From Amborella trichopoda (lineage: Eukaryota > Streptophyta > Magnoliopsida > Amborellales > Amborellaceae), in contig NW_006494931.1 of assembly GCF_000471905.2 (NCBI RefSeq), positions 6,965,222 through 7,029,221 on the forward strand: a stretch of DNA of 64,000 nt. Direction: 5' to 3'. Made by a program: the position numbers and the translations under genes. This document shows positions 11,701-24,252 of this stretch, piece after piece. Position 1 is the first letter of the stretch; each line of letters begins with the position of its first letter. The notes under the pieces are model-generated. The model saw only the letters and a program-made list of their open reading frames with translations. It was not told the origin of the DNA and did not search any database.

Positions 11701-13599
11701 CCCCACATTCCCTTAAACACGTGTGCAAGAAGTTCCACCAACTTGCCCTCCGTATGAAGTTTATTGCAAATGCGCATCTCACATGCCCAACTCTACACGT
11801 ACGATTCGCGTGAAAATGTGCCATCTTTTTTAGCACAATTGTAATGGCTTGTGCACAATTGTGAACCTTACTATTTGCCCCACGTTTCCTCAAACATGTG
11901 TGCAAGAAGTGCCACCAAATTTCCCTCGTATGAAGTTCAGTGCAGATGTGCCTTGTGCATGCTCAACTAAACGGGTGCAATTTGCCCGAAAACAATGCCA
12001 TTTATTGCCCGCAATTGTGGTGGCTTGTGCACAATTGTGCATCCTACTATTTGCCCCACATTCCCCCAAACAAGTGTGAAAGAAGTGCCATCAAATTTCC
12101 CTTCGTACGAAGTTTAGTGCACATGCACTCCGCGCGCGCTCAACTCAATGCGTGCGATTTGAGCGAAAATCGAGTCATTTTTTTGCATGCAATTGTGGCA
12201 GCTTGTGCACAATTGTGCACCGTATTATTTGCACCACATTCCCTAAAACATGTGCGCAACAAAGGCCACCAAATTTCCCTCTGTACGAAGTTTAGTGCAT
12301 ATGCGCATGCTCAACTCAACGCGTACAATTCGCATGAAAACCATGCCTTTTTTTTGCACGCAATTATGTCGGCTTGCATACAATTGCGCACCCTACTATT
12401 TTCCCCACGTTCCCGCTAACACGTGCGCAAGTAGTGCCACAAAATTTCCCTTCGTACGAAGTGTAGTGCACATGTGACCCGTTCATGCTCAAATCGATGG
12501 CTATGATTTTCACGAAAAGCATTTCAGTTTTTTACACGTAATTGTGGTGGCTTGTGCAAAATTGTGCATCCTACTATTTTCCCATGTTATCCCAAACACG
12601 TACGCAATAAGTGCTACGAAATTTCCCTTCGTACATAGTTTAGTGCACATGCGCATCGCACGAGTTGAACTCAACGTGTGGGATTCGTGTGAAAACTGTG
12701 CTATTTTTTATGCCTGCACAATTTTGCACCCTACTATTTCTCCCACGTTCCCCCTAATTTCCCTTCGAATGAGGTTTAGTGCACATGCACACCGTGCACG
12801 CTCAACTCAACACTTGCAATTCGCATGAAAACCGTGTTGTTTTTTTCCGTGCAATTGTTGCGGCTTGTGCATAATTGTGCGGCCTACTATTTGCCCCATG
12901 TTCCCCCAAATATGTGCGCAAGAAGTGCTACCAAATTTCCCTCCATACAAAGTCTAGTGCACAGGCGCACTGCGCGCACTCAACTCAACGCGTGTAATTC
13001 ACGTGAATACCATTCCATTTTTTTGCAGCGCAATTGTGTCGGCTTATGCACAATTGTGTACCCTACTATTTTCCCCATGTTTTCCCCCCAAAAATGTGCT
13101 CATGAAGTACCACCAAATTTCCTTCCATATGAAAGTTAGGTCACATGTGCGCTCAACTCAACGTGTGTGATTCGCGCGAAAACCATTTCGTGTTTATGCA
13201 TGGAATTGTGGCGGCTTGTGCACAATTGTGCACCCTACTATTTTCCCCACGTTACCCCAAAAATGTTTGCAAGAAGTGCCACCAAATTTCCTTCCGTACA
13301 AAGTTTAGTAGATATGTGCACCACAAGCGCTCAACTCAACGCATCCGATTCACGCGAAAGCCGTGCCTTTTTTTTGCACGCAATTGTGGCGGCTTGGGTA
13401 AAATTTTGCAGCCTACATTTAGCCCCACGCTCCGCCAAACATGAGCATAAGAAGTACCAGAAACGTTTCCTCTGAAAAACGTTTAGTGCACATTGCACTG
13501 CAAGCGCTCAACTCAATGCATCCGATTCACGTGAAAACTGTGTCATTTTCTTGTGCGCAATTGTGGTCGCATGTGCACAATTGTGCACCCTACTATTTG

Positions 13600-14260
13600 A
13601 CCCACGTTCCCCCAAACACATGTGAAAGAAGTTCTATCAAATTGTCCTCCATATGAAGATTAGTGCACATGCGCACTGTCCGCGCTCAACTCAACGCGTG
13701 CGATTCGCGTGAAAAGTATCATTTTTTTGCGTGTAATTATGGTTTGTGCACAATTTTTCACCCTACTAATTGCCCCATGCTCCCCCAAGCATGTGCACCA
13801 GAAGTGCAACCAAATTACCCTTCGTATAAAGATTAGTTCACATGCGCACCGTGTGCGCTCAACTCAACACGTGCGATTTACTCGTAAGCCATGCTGTATT
13901 TTTTCACGCAATTGTGGTGGATTGTGCACAATTGTAACCCATACTATTTTTTGCACATTTCCCCAAATACGTATGCAAGAAGTGCAACGAAATTGGCCTC
14001 CGTACGATGTTTAGTGCACATACGCATCGTGGACGCTCAACTCAACGTGTTCAATTCGCACTAAAACCGTGACTTTTTTTGTACGCAATTGTTGTGGCTT
14101 GTGCACAATTATGCACCCTACTATTTGGCCCACGTTCCCCCAAAAACATGTGCAAGTAGTGCCACCAAATTGCAGTATGTAACAAGTTTAGTGCACATGC
14201 CCACTGCACACACTCAACTCGACACATGCGATTAGTGCGAAAACCATGCCATTTTTTGGC
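13600..14260 (+). repeat. Higher-order satellite block A, copy 1
   Basis: This stretch of about 3.7 monomers shares private variants with 15186-15846. Examples are GCTCCCCCAAGCATGTGC, TATAAAGATTAGTTCACATG, GTACGATGTTTAGTGCAC, GTGTTCAATTCGCACTAAAA and CAACTCGACAC, in the same order. The offset is about 1586 bp, or nine monomers. Confidence 0.8.
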
Positions 14261-15185
14261 GCGCAATTGTGCAGCTTGTGCACAATTGTGAACCCTACGA
14301 TTTGTCCCACGTTCTCTCAAACACATGCGCAAGAAGTTCCACAAAATTTTCCTCTATACGAAGTTTAGTGCACATGCAAATCGCACGCGCTCATTTGAAC
14401 GCGTATGATTCGCATGAAAATCGTTTTTTGTGCACAATTGTGGCTGCTTGTGTACAATTGTGCACCCTACTATTTGCCCCACGTTTCCCCAAACACGCAC
14501 CAAATTTTCTTCTGTATGAAGTTTAGTGCACATGCACACTGCGCACGCTCAACTCAACACATACGATTTGCACAAAAACCGTGCCCTTTTTTTACACACA
14601 ATTGTGGCAGCTTGTGCACAATTGTTTGCGCTATTATTTGTCCCAGATTCCCGCAAACATGTGTGCCAGAATTGCCAAAAAATTTGCCTCTATACGAAGT
14701 TTAGTGCACCTGCGCACACAGCTCGCTCAACTTAGTGCGTGGAATTCTCATGAAAACCGTGCTAATTATTTGCGCCCATATGTGGCAGCTTGTGCAAAAT
14801 TGTGCAGCCTACTATTTGCCCGACGTTCCCCTATGCAGGTGCGCAAGAATTGCCACCAAATTTCCCTCTGAACAAATTTTAGTGCACATGCATACTGTGC
14901 GGGCTCAACTCAATGCGTACGATTCGCACGAAAACCAGGCCATCTTTTACGGACAATTCTGGTGGCTCATGCACAATTGTGCACATTACTCTTTTCCCCA
15001 CATTCCGCCAAACATGTGCACAGGAATTGCTACCAAATTGCCCTTCGTACGAAGTTTAGTGCACATGCCCATCATGTGCACTCAACTCAATGCGTGCAAT
15101 TCGCGCGAAAACTGTGCAGGTGTTTTGCGTGCAATTGTGGCGGCTTGTGCACAATTGTTCACCCTACTATTTGCCCCATGTTCCC

Positions 15186-15846
15186 CCAAAACATGTGAAA
15201 GAAGTGCTACGATATTGTCTTTCGTATGAAGATTAGAGCACATGCTCACTGTGCGCGCTCAACTCAACGCGTGCGATTCGCGTGAAAACTGTCATTTTTT
15301 TACTTGCAATTATGGGGACTTGTGCACAATTTTTCACCCTACTATTTGCCCCATGCTCCCCCAAGCATGTGCGCCAGAAGTGCAACCAAATTACCCTCCG
15401 TATAAAGATTAGTTCACATGCGCACCGCGCGCGCTCATCTCAACACGTGCGATTTACGCGAAAGCCATGCTGTTTTTTTTCACGCAATTGTGGTGGCTTG
15501 TGCACAATTGTACCCCCTACTATTTTGTTGCACATTTCCCCAAACACGTATGCAAGAAGTTCTATGAAATTGGCCTCTGTACGATGTTTAGTGCACTTAC
15601 GCATCGTCCACGCTCAACTCAACGTGTTCAATTCGCACTAAAACCGTGACCTTTGTTTGTGCGCAATTGTTGTGGCTCTTGCAGAATTATGCACCCTACT
15701 ATTTGCCCCACGTTCCCCCAAAACCATGAGCAAGAAGTGCAACCAAATTGCTGTCTGTAAGAAGTTCAGTGCACATGCTCACCGCACAATCTCAACTCGA
15801 CACGTACGATTAGTGCGAAAACCATGATATTTTTTGTGCACAATTG
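15186..15846 (+). repeat. Higher-order satellite block A, copy 2
   Basis: Second copy of the multi-monomer block at 13600-14260, with the same series of monomer-specific variants. The matches run across several successive monomers, so segmental duplication within the array is more likely than convergence. Confidence 0.8.
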
Positions 15847-16239
15847 TAGCGGCTTGTACACAATTGTGCAGCCTACTATTTGCCTCACGTTCCCCCAAAC
15901 ACATGCGAAAGAAGTGCTATCAAATCATCCTCTGTACGAAGTTTAGTGGACATGCACACAGCGCACGCTCAACTTAATGCGTGCGATTCGCGTGAAAACC
16001 GAGTCATTGTTTTGCGCACAATTGTGGCAACATGTGCACAATTGTGCACCCAACTATTTGCCCCATGTTCCCCCAAACTTGTGTGCAAGAAGTGGATCAA
16101 AATTGCTCTTCGTACGAAGTTTAGTGCACATGCGCGTGCGATACGTGCAGAAACCACGTCGTTTTTTGTATTCAATTGAGGCGGCTTGTGCACAGCTGTG
16201 CACCCAACTCTTTGCCCCACGTTCCCCCAAACACATGCA

Positions 16240-17130
16240 CAAGAAGTCCTACCAAATTTCCATGCGTACAAAGTGCACATGCACACCGCGCGCGCTCAAC
16301 TTAACGTGTGTAATTCGCACAATTGTGGCAGCTTCGGCATAGTTGTGCACCATACTATTTACCCCATGTTCCTCCAAACACGTGCGCAAGAAGTGCCACC
16401 AAATTTCCGTCCGTACGAAGTTTAGTGTACATGCGCACCACGGGCGCTCAACTCAACACTTGTGTTTCACACAAAATCGTGTTGTTTTTTTGTGTGCTAT
16501 TGTTTCAGCTTGTGTACAATTGTGCATCCTACTATTTTCCCCACGTGTCCCCAAATAGGTGCTTAAGAAGTGCCACCAAATTTCCCTCCATACAAAGTTT
16601 AGTGCGCATGCGCACTGCTCGAGCTCTACTCAACTCGTGCTATTACCGCGAAAACCACATCATTTTTTACCTCTCAATTGTGGTGGCAAGTGCACAATTG
16701 TGCACCCTACTATTTGTCCCACCTTCCCCCACACACATATGCAAGAAGTTCCACAAAATTTCCCTCCGTACGAGGTTTAGTGCACATTCGCACCGTGCTC
16801 GCTCAACTCAACTCGTGCGATTAGCGAGAAAACTGTGTCATTTTTTTGTGTACAATTGTCGTGGCTTGTGCAAAATTGTGCACCCTACTATTTCCCAACG
16901 TCACCCCAAACACGTGCACAAGAAGTGACACCAAATTGCACTCCGTACAAAGTTTAGTGCACATGCACACCACGCGGATGAATTCAACATGTGCGATTCA
17001 CTAGAAAACCGTGCCATTTTTTGGCACACAATTGTTGCGGCTTGTGCACAATTGTTAACCCTACTATTTGCCCCATGTTCTCCTAAACACGTGCGCAAGA
17101 CGTGCCACCAAATTTCCCTCTGTACGAAGT
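16240..17130 (+). repeat. Higher-order satellite block B, copy 1
   Basis: Shares with 17445-18355 the private variants CAACTTAACGTGTGTAAT, TTTAGTGTACATGCGCACC, GAGCTCTACTCAAC, ACGAGGTTTAGTGCAC and ATTGTTAACCCTACTATTTG in the same order. The offset is about 1230 bp, or seven monomers. Confidence 0.78.
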
Positions 17131-17444
17131 TTAGTGCATATGCGAACCGTGCGGGGTCAACTTAGCGCGTACGATTCGAGAGAAAACCGTGCTGGTTTTT
17201 TGTGTGCAATTGTGGCGACATGTACAAAAGTGTGTAGCCTACTATTTACCCCATGTTCCCCTAAACATCTCTGCAAGAAGTTCCACCAAATTACTTTCCG
17301 TACGAAGTTTAGTGCACGTGCACATTGCGCGTGCTCAACCTAACGCGTGAAACCCGTGCTGTTTTTTTCCATGCAATTGTGGCTGCCTCTGCACAATTGT
17401 GCACCCTACTATTTTCCCCACTTTCCCCCAAGCACGTGTGCAAG

Positions 17445-18355
17445 AAGTCCTACCAAATTTCCCTCTGTACGAAGTTTAGTGCACATGCACACCGCGAGTG
17501 TTCAACTTAACGTGTGTAATACGCACGAAAACTGTGTCATTTTCTTGTGCGCAATTGTGGCGTCTTGGGCACAATTGCGCACCATACTATTTACCCCATG
17601 TTCCCCCAAAAGCGTGGGCAAAAAGTGCCACCAAATTTCTGTTTGTACGAATTTTAGTGTACATGCGCACCTTGGGCGGTCAACTCAACACGTGCATTTC
17701 CTGCAAAACCATGATGATTTTTTACGCAAGTGTTCCAGCTTGCGTACAATTGTGCACCCTTCTAATTTCCCCACGTTCCCCCAAATACATGCTCAAGAAG
17801 TGCCACCAAATTTCCCACTGTACAAAGTTTAGTGCACATGCACACCGCGCGAGCTCTACTCAACACGTGCGATTAGCCCGAAAACAACGCCATTTTTTAC
17901 CACGCAATTGTGGCGGCAGGTGCACAATTGTGCACCCTGCTATTTGTCATACGTTCCCCAACACACATAAGCAAGAAGTTCCACCAAATTTCCCTCAATA
18001 CGAGGTTTAGTGCACATGCGCACCGCACATGCTCAACTCAACGTGTACGATTAGGGCGAAATCTATGTTGTTCTTTTGTGTGCAATTGTGGTGGCTTGTG
18101 AAAAATTGTGTTCCCTACTATTTCCCCACGTTATCCCAAACATGTGCGCGAGGTGACACTAAATTTACCTCCGTACAAAGTTTAGTGCACATGCGCACCA
18201 CGCAGTCTCAACTCCACACTTGTGATTCATGCGAAAGCTATGCCATTTTTGGGCGAACAATTGTGGTGCCTTGTGTATAATTGTTAACCCTACTATTTGC
18301 CCCACGTTCCTCCAAACACGTGTGCAAGAAATGCCACCAAATTTATCTCTGTACA
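17445..18355 (+). repeat. Higher-order satellite block B, copy 2
   Basis: Second copy of block B (see 16240-17130). The first copy lacks about 40 bp near 16270-16320 relative to this one, so the copies have diverged by indels since duplication. Confidence 0.78.
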
Positions 18356-21300
18356 AAGTTTAGTACACATGCGAACCCCGGGTGCTCAACTCAACGAGTG
18401 CAATTCGCGTAAAAATCGAGCCATTTTTTTGCGCGCAATTGTGGCGGCCTGTGCACAATTATGCACCTAACTATTTTTCCCATGTTCCCCCAAACATGGG
18501 TGCAAGAAGTGTCACCAAATTGGCCTCCGTAGGAAGTTTAGTGCACGTGCACACCGCGCTCCCTGAACTCAATATGTGCGATTCCCACGAAAACTGTTTT
18601 GTTGTTTTGGTCGCAATTGTTGCGGCTTGTCCACAATTGTGCACCCTTATATTTACCCAACGTTAACCCAAACACGTGCGCGAAAAGTGCCACCAAATTT
18701 CCCTACCTACAAAGTTTAGTGGATATGCACACCATGCACTGTCAACTCAACACGTGCGATTCGTGCGAAATTGTGACGTTTTTTTGTGCGCATTTTGGTG
18801 GCTTGTGCATAATTTGGCATCGTACACTTTGCCCCATGTTCCCCCTAACACAAGCGCAAGAAGTGCCACCAAATTTCACTCCAAATGAAGCTTAGTGCAC
18901 ATGCACACCGCGCCCTCTCAACTCAATGCGTGTGATTCGCACAAAAACCGTGCAAATTTTTTGTGCGCAATTGTGGCAGCTTGCGCACAATTGTGGACCC
19001 TACTATTCACCCTACGTTCCCCCAAACACGTGCGAAATAAGTTCCATCATATTATCCTCCGTATGAATTTTAGTGCACATGCGCACCGCGTGCGCTCAAC
19101 TCAACTCGAGCAATTCGCCAGAAAACCGTGTCGTTTTCTTGCTCACAATTGTTGCAACTTGTGCATAATTGTGTACCCTACTATTTGCCGCATGTTCCCT
19201 AAAAAATATGTAAAAGAAGTGCGACAAAATTTCCCTCCGTATGAAGTTTTGTGCACATGCGCATTGCGCACGCTCAACTCAAATGGTGCGATACGGGTGA
19301 AAACATGTCGTTTTTTTGCACGTAATTGTGGCGGCAAGTGCACAATTGTGCACCCGACTATTTGCCCCAAGTTCCCCCAAACAGGTGTGCAAGAAGTGCC
19401 ACCAAATTTCCCTCTGTATGAAGTTTAGTACATATGCGCATCTCGCCCGCTCAACTTAACCCTTGCGATTCCCGCAAAACCGTGTCATTTTTTTGCACGC
19501 AATTGTGGCGGCCTGTGTACAATTGTGCACTGTACAATTTTCCCCACATTCCCCAAATCACGTGCGTAAGAAGTGCCACAAAATTTCCCTTCATTTGAAG
19601 TTTAGTGCTCATGAGCACTGCGCACGCTCAACTCAACGCGTGCAATTCAGGCAAACACCGTGCTGTTTTTTTGCATGCAATTGTGGCTGCTTGTGCACAA
19701 TTTGACACCCTAATTTTTGCACCATGGTCCCCAAACCATGTGCCCAAGAAGTGCTACCAAATTTTCCTCTGTACAACGTTTAGTGCACATGCGCCCCTCG
19801 TGGTGGCTTGTGCACAATTGTACACCTTAAAATTTGCCCCATGTTCACCCAAACCTGTGCGCAAGAACTGCCACCAAATTTCCCTCTGTATGAAGTTTAG
19901 TGTGCATACACACCATGCATGCTCAACTCAACGCATGCAATTCGCTCGAAAATAGTGACGTTTGTTGCGCAAAATTGTGACAACTTGTGCACAATTGTGC
20001 ACCCTAATATTTGCCCCACGTTTCCTCGAACATGTGCGCAAGAAGTGCCACAAAATTTCCCTTCGTACGAAGTTTACCTCACATGTGCCCCGCGCATGTT
20101 CAACTCAGCGCCTACGATATGCGTGAAAATCGTTTCATTTTTTTACGTGCAATAATGGCGGCATGTGCACAATTGTGCGCCTAATATTTTCCCCATGTTA
20201 CCCCAAACCCAAGCGCAAGAAGTGCCAACAAATTTCCCTTTGAATGAAGTTAAGTGCACATATGCACTAGGTGCGCTCAGCTCAATGCATTCGATTCGCG
20301 CGTAAACCCTGCCTTTTTTTTACGTGCGATTGTGGAGGCTTGTGGAAAATTTTGTACCCTTCTATTTTTCCCACTTTCCCCCAAACATGTGCATAAGAAG
20401 TGCCACCAAATTTCCTTCCGAACGAAGTTTGGTACACATGTGCACCGCGACGCTCCACCCAACGTGTGCGATTCGCGTGAAAACCGTGCCATTTGTTTGC
20501 CCGAAGTTGTGGCGGCTTATGCATAATTCTGCACCCTACTATTTACCCAAAATTCCCCCAAACATGTTGGCAAGAAGTGCTACCAAATTTCCCTCCGTAC
20601 GAAGTTTAGTGCAAATGCGCACCGTGCGCACTCAACTCAACGTCTGCTATTTTCGAGAAAACCATTTCGTTTTTTTGCACGCAATTGTGCTGGCTTGTGC
20701 ACCCTTCTATTTTCCCCAAATTAGCAGCAATACGTGCGCAAGAATTGCCGCCAAATTTCCCTCCGTACGAAGTTTGGTGGACATGCGCATCGCAAGTGCA
20801 CAACTCCACTTGTGCTATTCGTGTGAAAATCGTGCGGTTTTTTTTTTTTGCAATTGTGGCGGCTTGTGCACAATTTTGCACCCTACTCTTTGCCCCATGT
20901 TCCACCAAACACGAACTCAAGAAGTCCCACCAAATTTTCCTTTGAACGAAGTTTAGTTCACATGTGCACCGCGCGTGCTCAACTCAACGAGTGCAATTCA
21001 AGCGAAAACTGCGCAGTTTGTTTTGGCACAATTGTGGCTGCTTGTACACAATTGTGCACCCTACTATTTTCCCCATGCTCCCACAAACACGAGCGCAAGA
21101 AGTACCATCACATTGTCCTCCTTACCAAATTCGGTGCACATTCGCACTGCGCGAGCTCAACTCAACTTTGTGTGATTTGCCCGAAAACTGTGCCGTTTTT
21201 TTGCATGCAATTGTAACGATTGTGCACAATTGTTCTCCATACTATCTGCCCCATGTTCCCCCAAATATTTACGCAATAAGTACAATCAAATTGCCCTCCA

Positions 21301-23284
21301 TAAGAAGTTTAGTGCACATGCGTACCGCACACGCTCAACTCAACACGTGCAATTCACGCGAAAGCCGTGCGGTTTTTTTGCACGCAATTGCGGCTTGTGC
21401 ACAATTGTGCACCTTACTATTTTCCCCAAGTTCACCCAAAAATGTACCCAAGAATTGCTACCACATTTCTCCCCGTATGAAGTTAAGTGCACATCAGCAC
21501 CGTGCGTGCTCAACTCAACGTGTGCAATTCACACAAAAACAGCGCTGTTTTTTTGCTCGCAAATGTTTCGGCTTGAGCAAAATTGTGCACCCTACTATTT
21601 AACCCAAGTTCCCCCAAACACGTGCGCAAGAAGTTCCACCAAATTGCCATCCGTACTAAGTTTAGTGCACATTATCATCGCGTGAGCTCAACTTAATGTG
21701 TTCAATTCGAGCGAAAACCCCACCATTTTTTTGCGCGCAATTGTGGCAGCTTGTGCACAATTTTGCACCCTACTATTTTCCGCATGTTCCCCCCACAACA
21801 TGTGCGCAACAAGTGTCATCAAATTTCCCTCCGTAAGAAGTTTAGTGCACATGCGCACCGCGTGTGTTCAACTCAATGCCATTTGTTGTCACGCAATTGT
21901 GGCGGCTTGTGCACAATTATATACCCTAATATTTGCCCAATGTTCCCCCAAACACGTGTGCAAGAAGTTCCATCAAATTTCCCTCCATACAAAGTTTAGT
22001 ACACATGCACCCCACGCGCGCTCAACTCAACGCTTGTGATTTGTGCAAAAATCATTTCTTTTGTTTCCGCGCAATTGTGGTTGCTTAGGCACAATTGGGC
22101 ACCCTAATATTTCCCCCGCATTACCCCAAACACGTGCATAGGAAGTGCCACCAAATTGCCCTCCGTACGAAGTTTAGTGCACATGCAAAAACCATGCCAT
22201 TTTTTTGTGCGTAATTGTGGTGGCTTGTGCACAATTGTGCACCCTACTATTTTCTTCACGTTCCCCCAAACACGTGCCCAAGAAGTGGCATCAAATCGTC
22301 CTCCATGGGAATTTTAGTGCACATGCGCGCCGCATGCACTCAACTCAATGCGTGCGATTCGCACGAAAACCGTGTCATTTTTCTTTTGCACATTTGTGGT
22401 GACTTGTGCACAATTATGCACCCTACTATTTGGCCCATGTTCCCCCAAACATGGAACCAAATTTCCCTCCGTACGAAGTTTAGTGCACATGCACACCGCG
22501 CTCGCTCAACTCAATGCTTGTGATTCTCCTGAAAACCGTGTTGTTTTTTTACACACAAATGTGGCAGCTTGTGCACAATTTTGCAACCTAACATTTTCCC
22601 AAACATGTGCACAAGAAGTGCCACCAAATTGCCCTCCGTACGAAGTTTAGTGCACATGTGTCCCGCGCGCGCTTCAGTCAACGCCTACATTTTTCTGTAA
22701 AAATTGTTTCATTTTTCTTAGCACAATTATGGCGTCTTGGGCACAATTTTGCACCCTACTATTTCCGCCATGGTACCCCAAACACGTGCGCAAGAAGTGC
22801 CACCAAATTGCCCTCCGTACGAAGTTTAGTGCACATGCGCACCGCATGCGCTCAACTCAACGCGTACGATTCACGCCAAATTCGTGCCTATTTTTGCTTG
22901 CAATTGTGGCGGCTTATGCACAATTGTTCACCTAGTATTTTCCCCACATTCCCCCAAACTCATGCACAAGAAGTGCCATCAATTTTCCCCTCATACAAAA
23001 TTTAGTGCACATGCGCACCTCTTGCGCTCAACTCAACGTGTGCAATTCACTTGAAAACCATGGCCCTTTTTTGCATGCAATTGTGGCAGCTTGAGCAAAA
23101 TTGTACACCCTAAAATTTGCCCCATGTTCCCCCAAACATGTGCAAAAGAAGTACCTAAAATTGCCTTTTGTATGAAGTTTAGTACACATTCACACCGCGC
23201 GCACTCAACTCAATGCGTACAATTTTCGAAAAAATCGTGCCTCTTTTTTGCGCGCAATTGTGGGGGCTTGTGCACAATTGTGAA

Positions 23285-24252
23285 TTCTTGTCCACCCTTT
23301 TCATCCATTTTTACTCACGATTTCCTTTTGGGATTTCACTATGCCCGGTTTTATTCACATAGCTCTTTTGCTCATGGTTTTGTGACCCTGCCCGTCCGTC
23401 TTTTTTACTCATAGTGTTCCCTTCTTAAGTTATACACCATGCCCATTATTTCATCATTTTTGTTGTGAAGGCGTGTTTAAGGTCATGCCTTCGGGACCTG
23501 TGCGAAAACAGTTTAACGTCATCTGGCCAGGATGTGCACTATGGTTTAAGGTCATACAACTCGATCGTGGTAGTGATGAACGGCAGTCTTGGAGGCCAGG
23601 GAGTGAGTATGGTGGTGGTTTGACTCACTTGGGGAAATGGCATTGGGCTACCTATGAAAGATGATTCATGTATGAAATGTGATTGGACGATGGTGACCCA
23701 CTAACTTACAACAAGTATGGATGGCGGGATGGTTCGCTGTTTTGTGTGTGAGTGAGGGTAAGACTCACTGGGGAATCAGGTATGGTGATGAAGTGAATGG
23801 ACACACTGAAGAGGAAATGAAGGTGGCGCACGCACACTAACATGTAGGTTAGGGAAGGCACGCATGAAAGTGCATGTGTGCGTGTATGTGGGGGCAAGTT
23901 TTAAAGGTCATACCTCTAGGACCTATGTAAAACAATTTATCGTCATGCAGCGAGGACGTGCACTACGGTTTAAGGTCATACAGCTGGACCATGGTTATGC
24001 AGTTTAAAGTCATACAACTAGGACCGTGCAGTTTAATGTTGTGCAACTAGACCTCCGTTACAATTTAAGGTCACATAGTTTGGACCATGGTGCCGAGTCC
24101 TTTAACATCATGCTGCAAGGACGTGCACTATGGTTTAAGCTCATACTGCTGGACCGTGGTTACGCAGATTAAAGTCATACAACTATGACCGTGATGTTTA
24201 AGGTCGTGCAACTAGACCTCTACTACAGTTTAAGGTCATATAGTTTGGACCA
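23285..24252 (-). repeat. Terminal block and degenerate 35-bp minisatellite (inverted copy)
   Basis: After the satellite breaks off, 23285-23470 matches the reverse complement of 42840-43030 and 56880-57120 (phrases such as CCCATTATTTCATCATTTTT and TTTTACTCA). 23470-23960 continues with a counterpart of 42350-42790. From about 23930 there are diverged ~35-bp units around GTTTAAGGTCATACAGCT and GGACC. No gene is seen. The small ORFs on both strands have no family resemblance. Confidence 0.7.

Larger units (their letters stand above)
8265..23284 (+). repeat. Tandem satellite array, ~177-bp monomer, about 84 copies
   Basis: Measuring from one GAAGTTTAG to the next gives spacings of mostly 176-179 bp (for example from 8302, 8749, 8925, 9104, 9282, 9626, 9803, 9981 and 10160). 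Landmarks in every monomer, in order: GAAGTTTAGTGCACATGCG, GCTCAACTCAACGCG, GATTCGCG with GAAAACCGTGCC, a T run, GCAATTGTGGCGGCTTG, the palindrome GTGCACAATTGTGCAC, CACCCTACTATTTGCCCC, and GCAAGAAGTGCCACCAAATT. Monomers differ by many substitutions and indels. Numerous plus-strand ORFs of 60-280 codons cross the array, but they are chance readings: the same peptide words recur in two frames. The left edge is cut by an LTR and the right edge by a minisatellite-bearing block. Confidence 0.98.

Noticed and set aside
8265-23284. CRISPR-like regular repeats
   Set aside because: Repeats are contiguous ~177-bp monomers with no unique spacers, in a plant retrotransposon context.
8265-23284. CENP-B box in the satellite (ATTCGCGTGAAAACCGTG)
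   Set aside because: TTCG and a following A can be lined up, but the CGGG part of the box does not match at the required spacing.
8341-23414. Dozens of plus-strand ORFs up to 279 codons, which look like a Cys/His-rich protein family
   Set aside because: They are translations of the 177-bp satellite. The same peptide words recur in two frames because monomers are 177-178 bp, and the third frame stops at GTTTAG in each unit. No start context, domain or codon signal.
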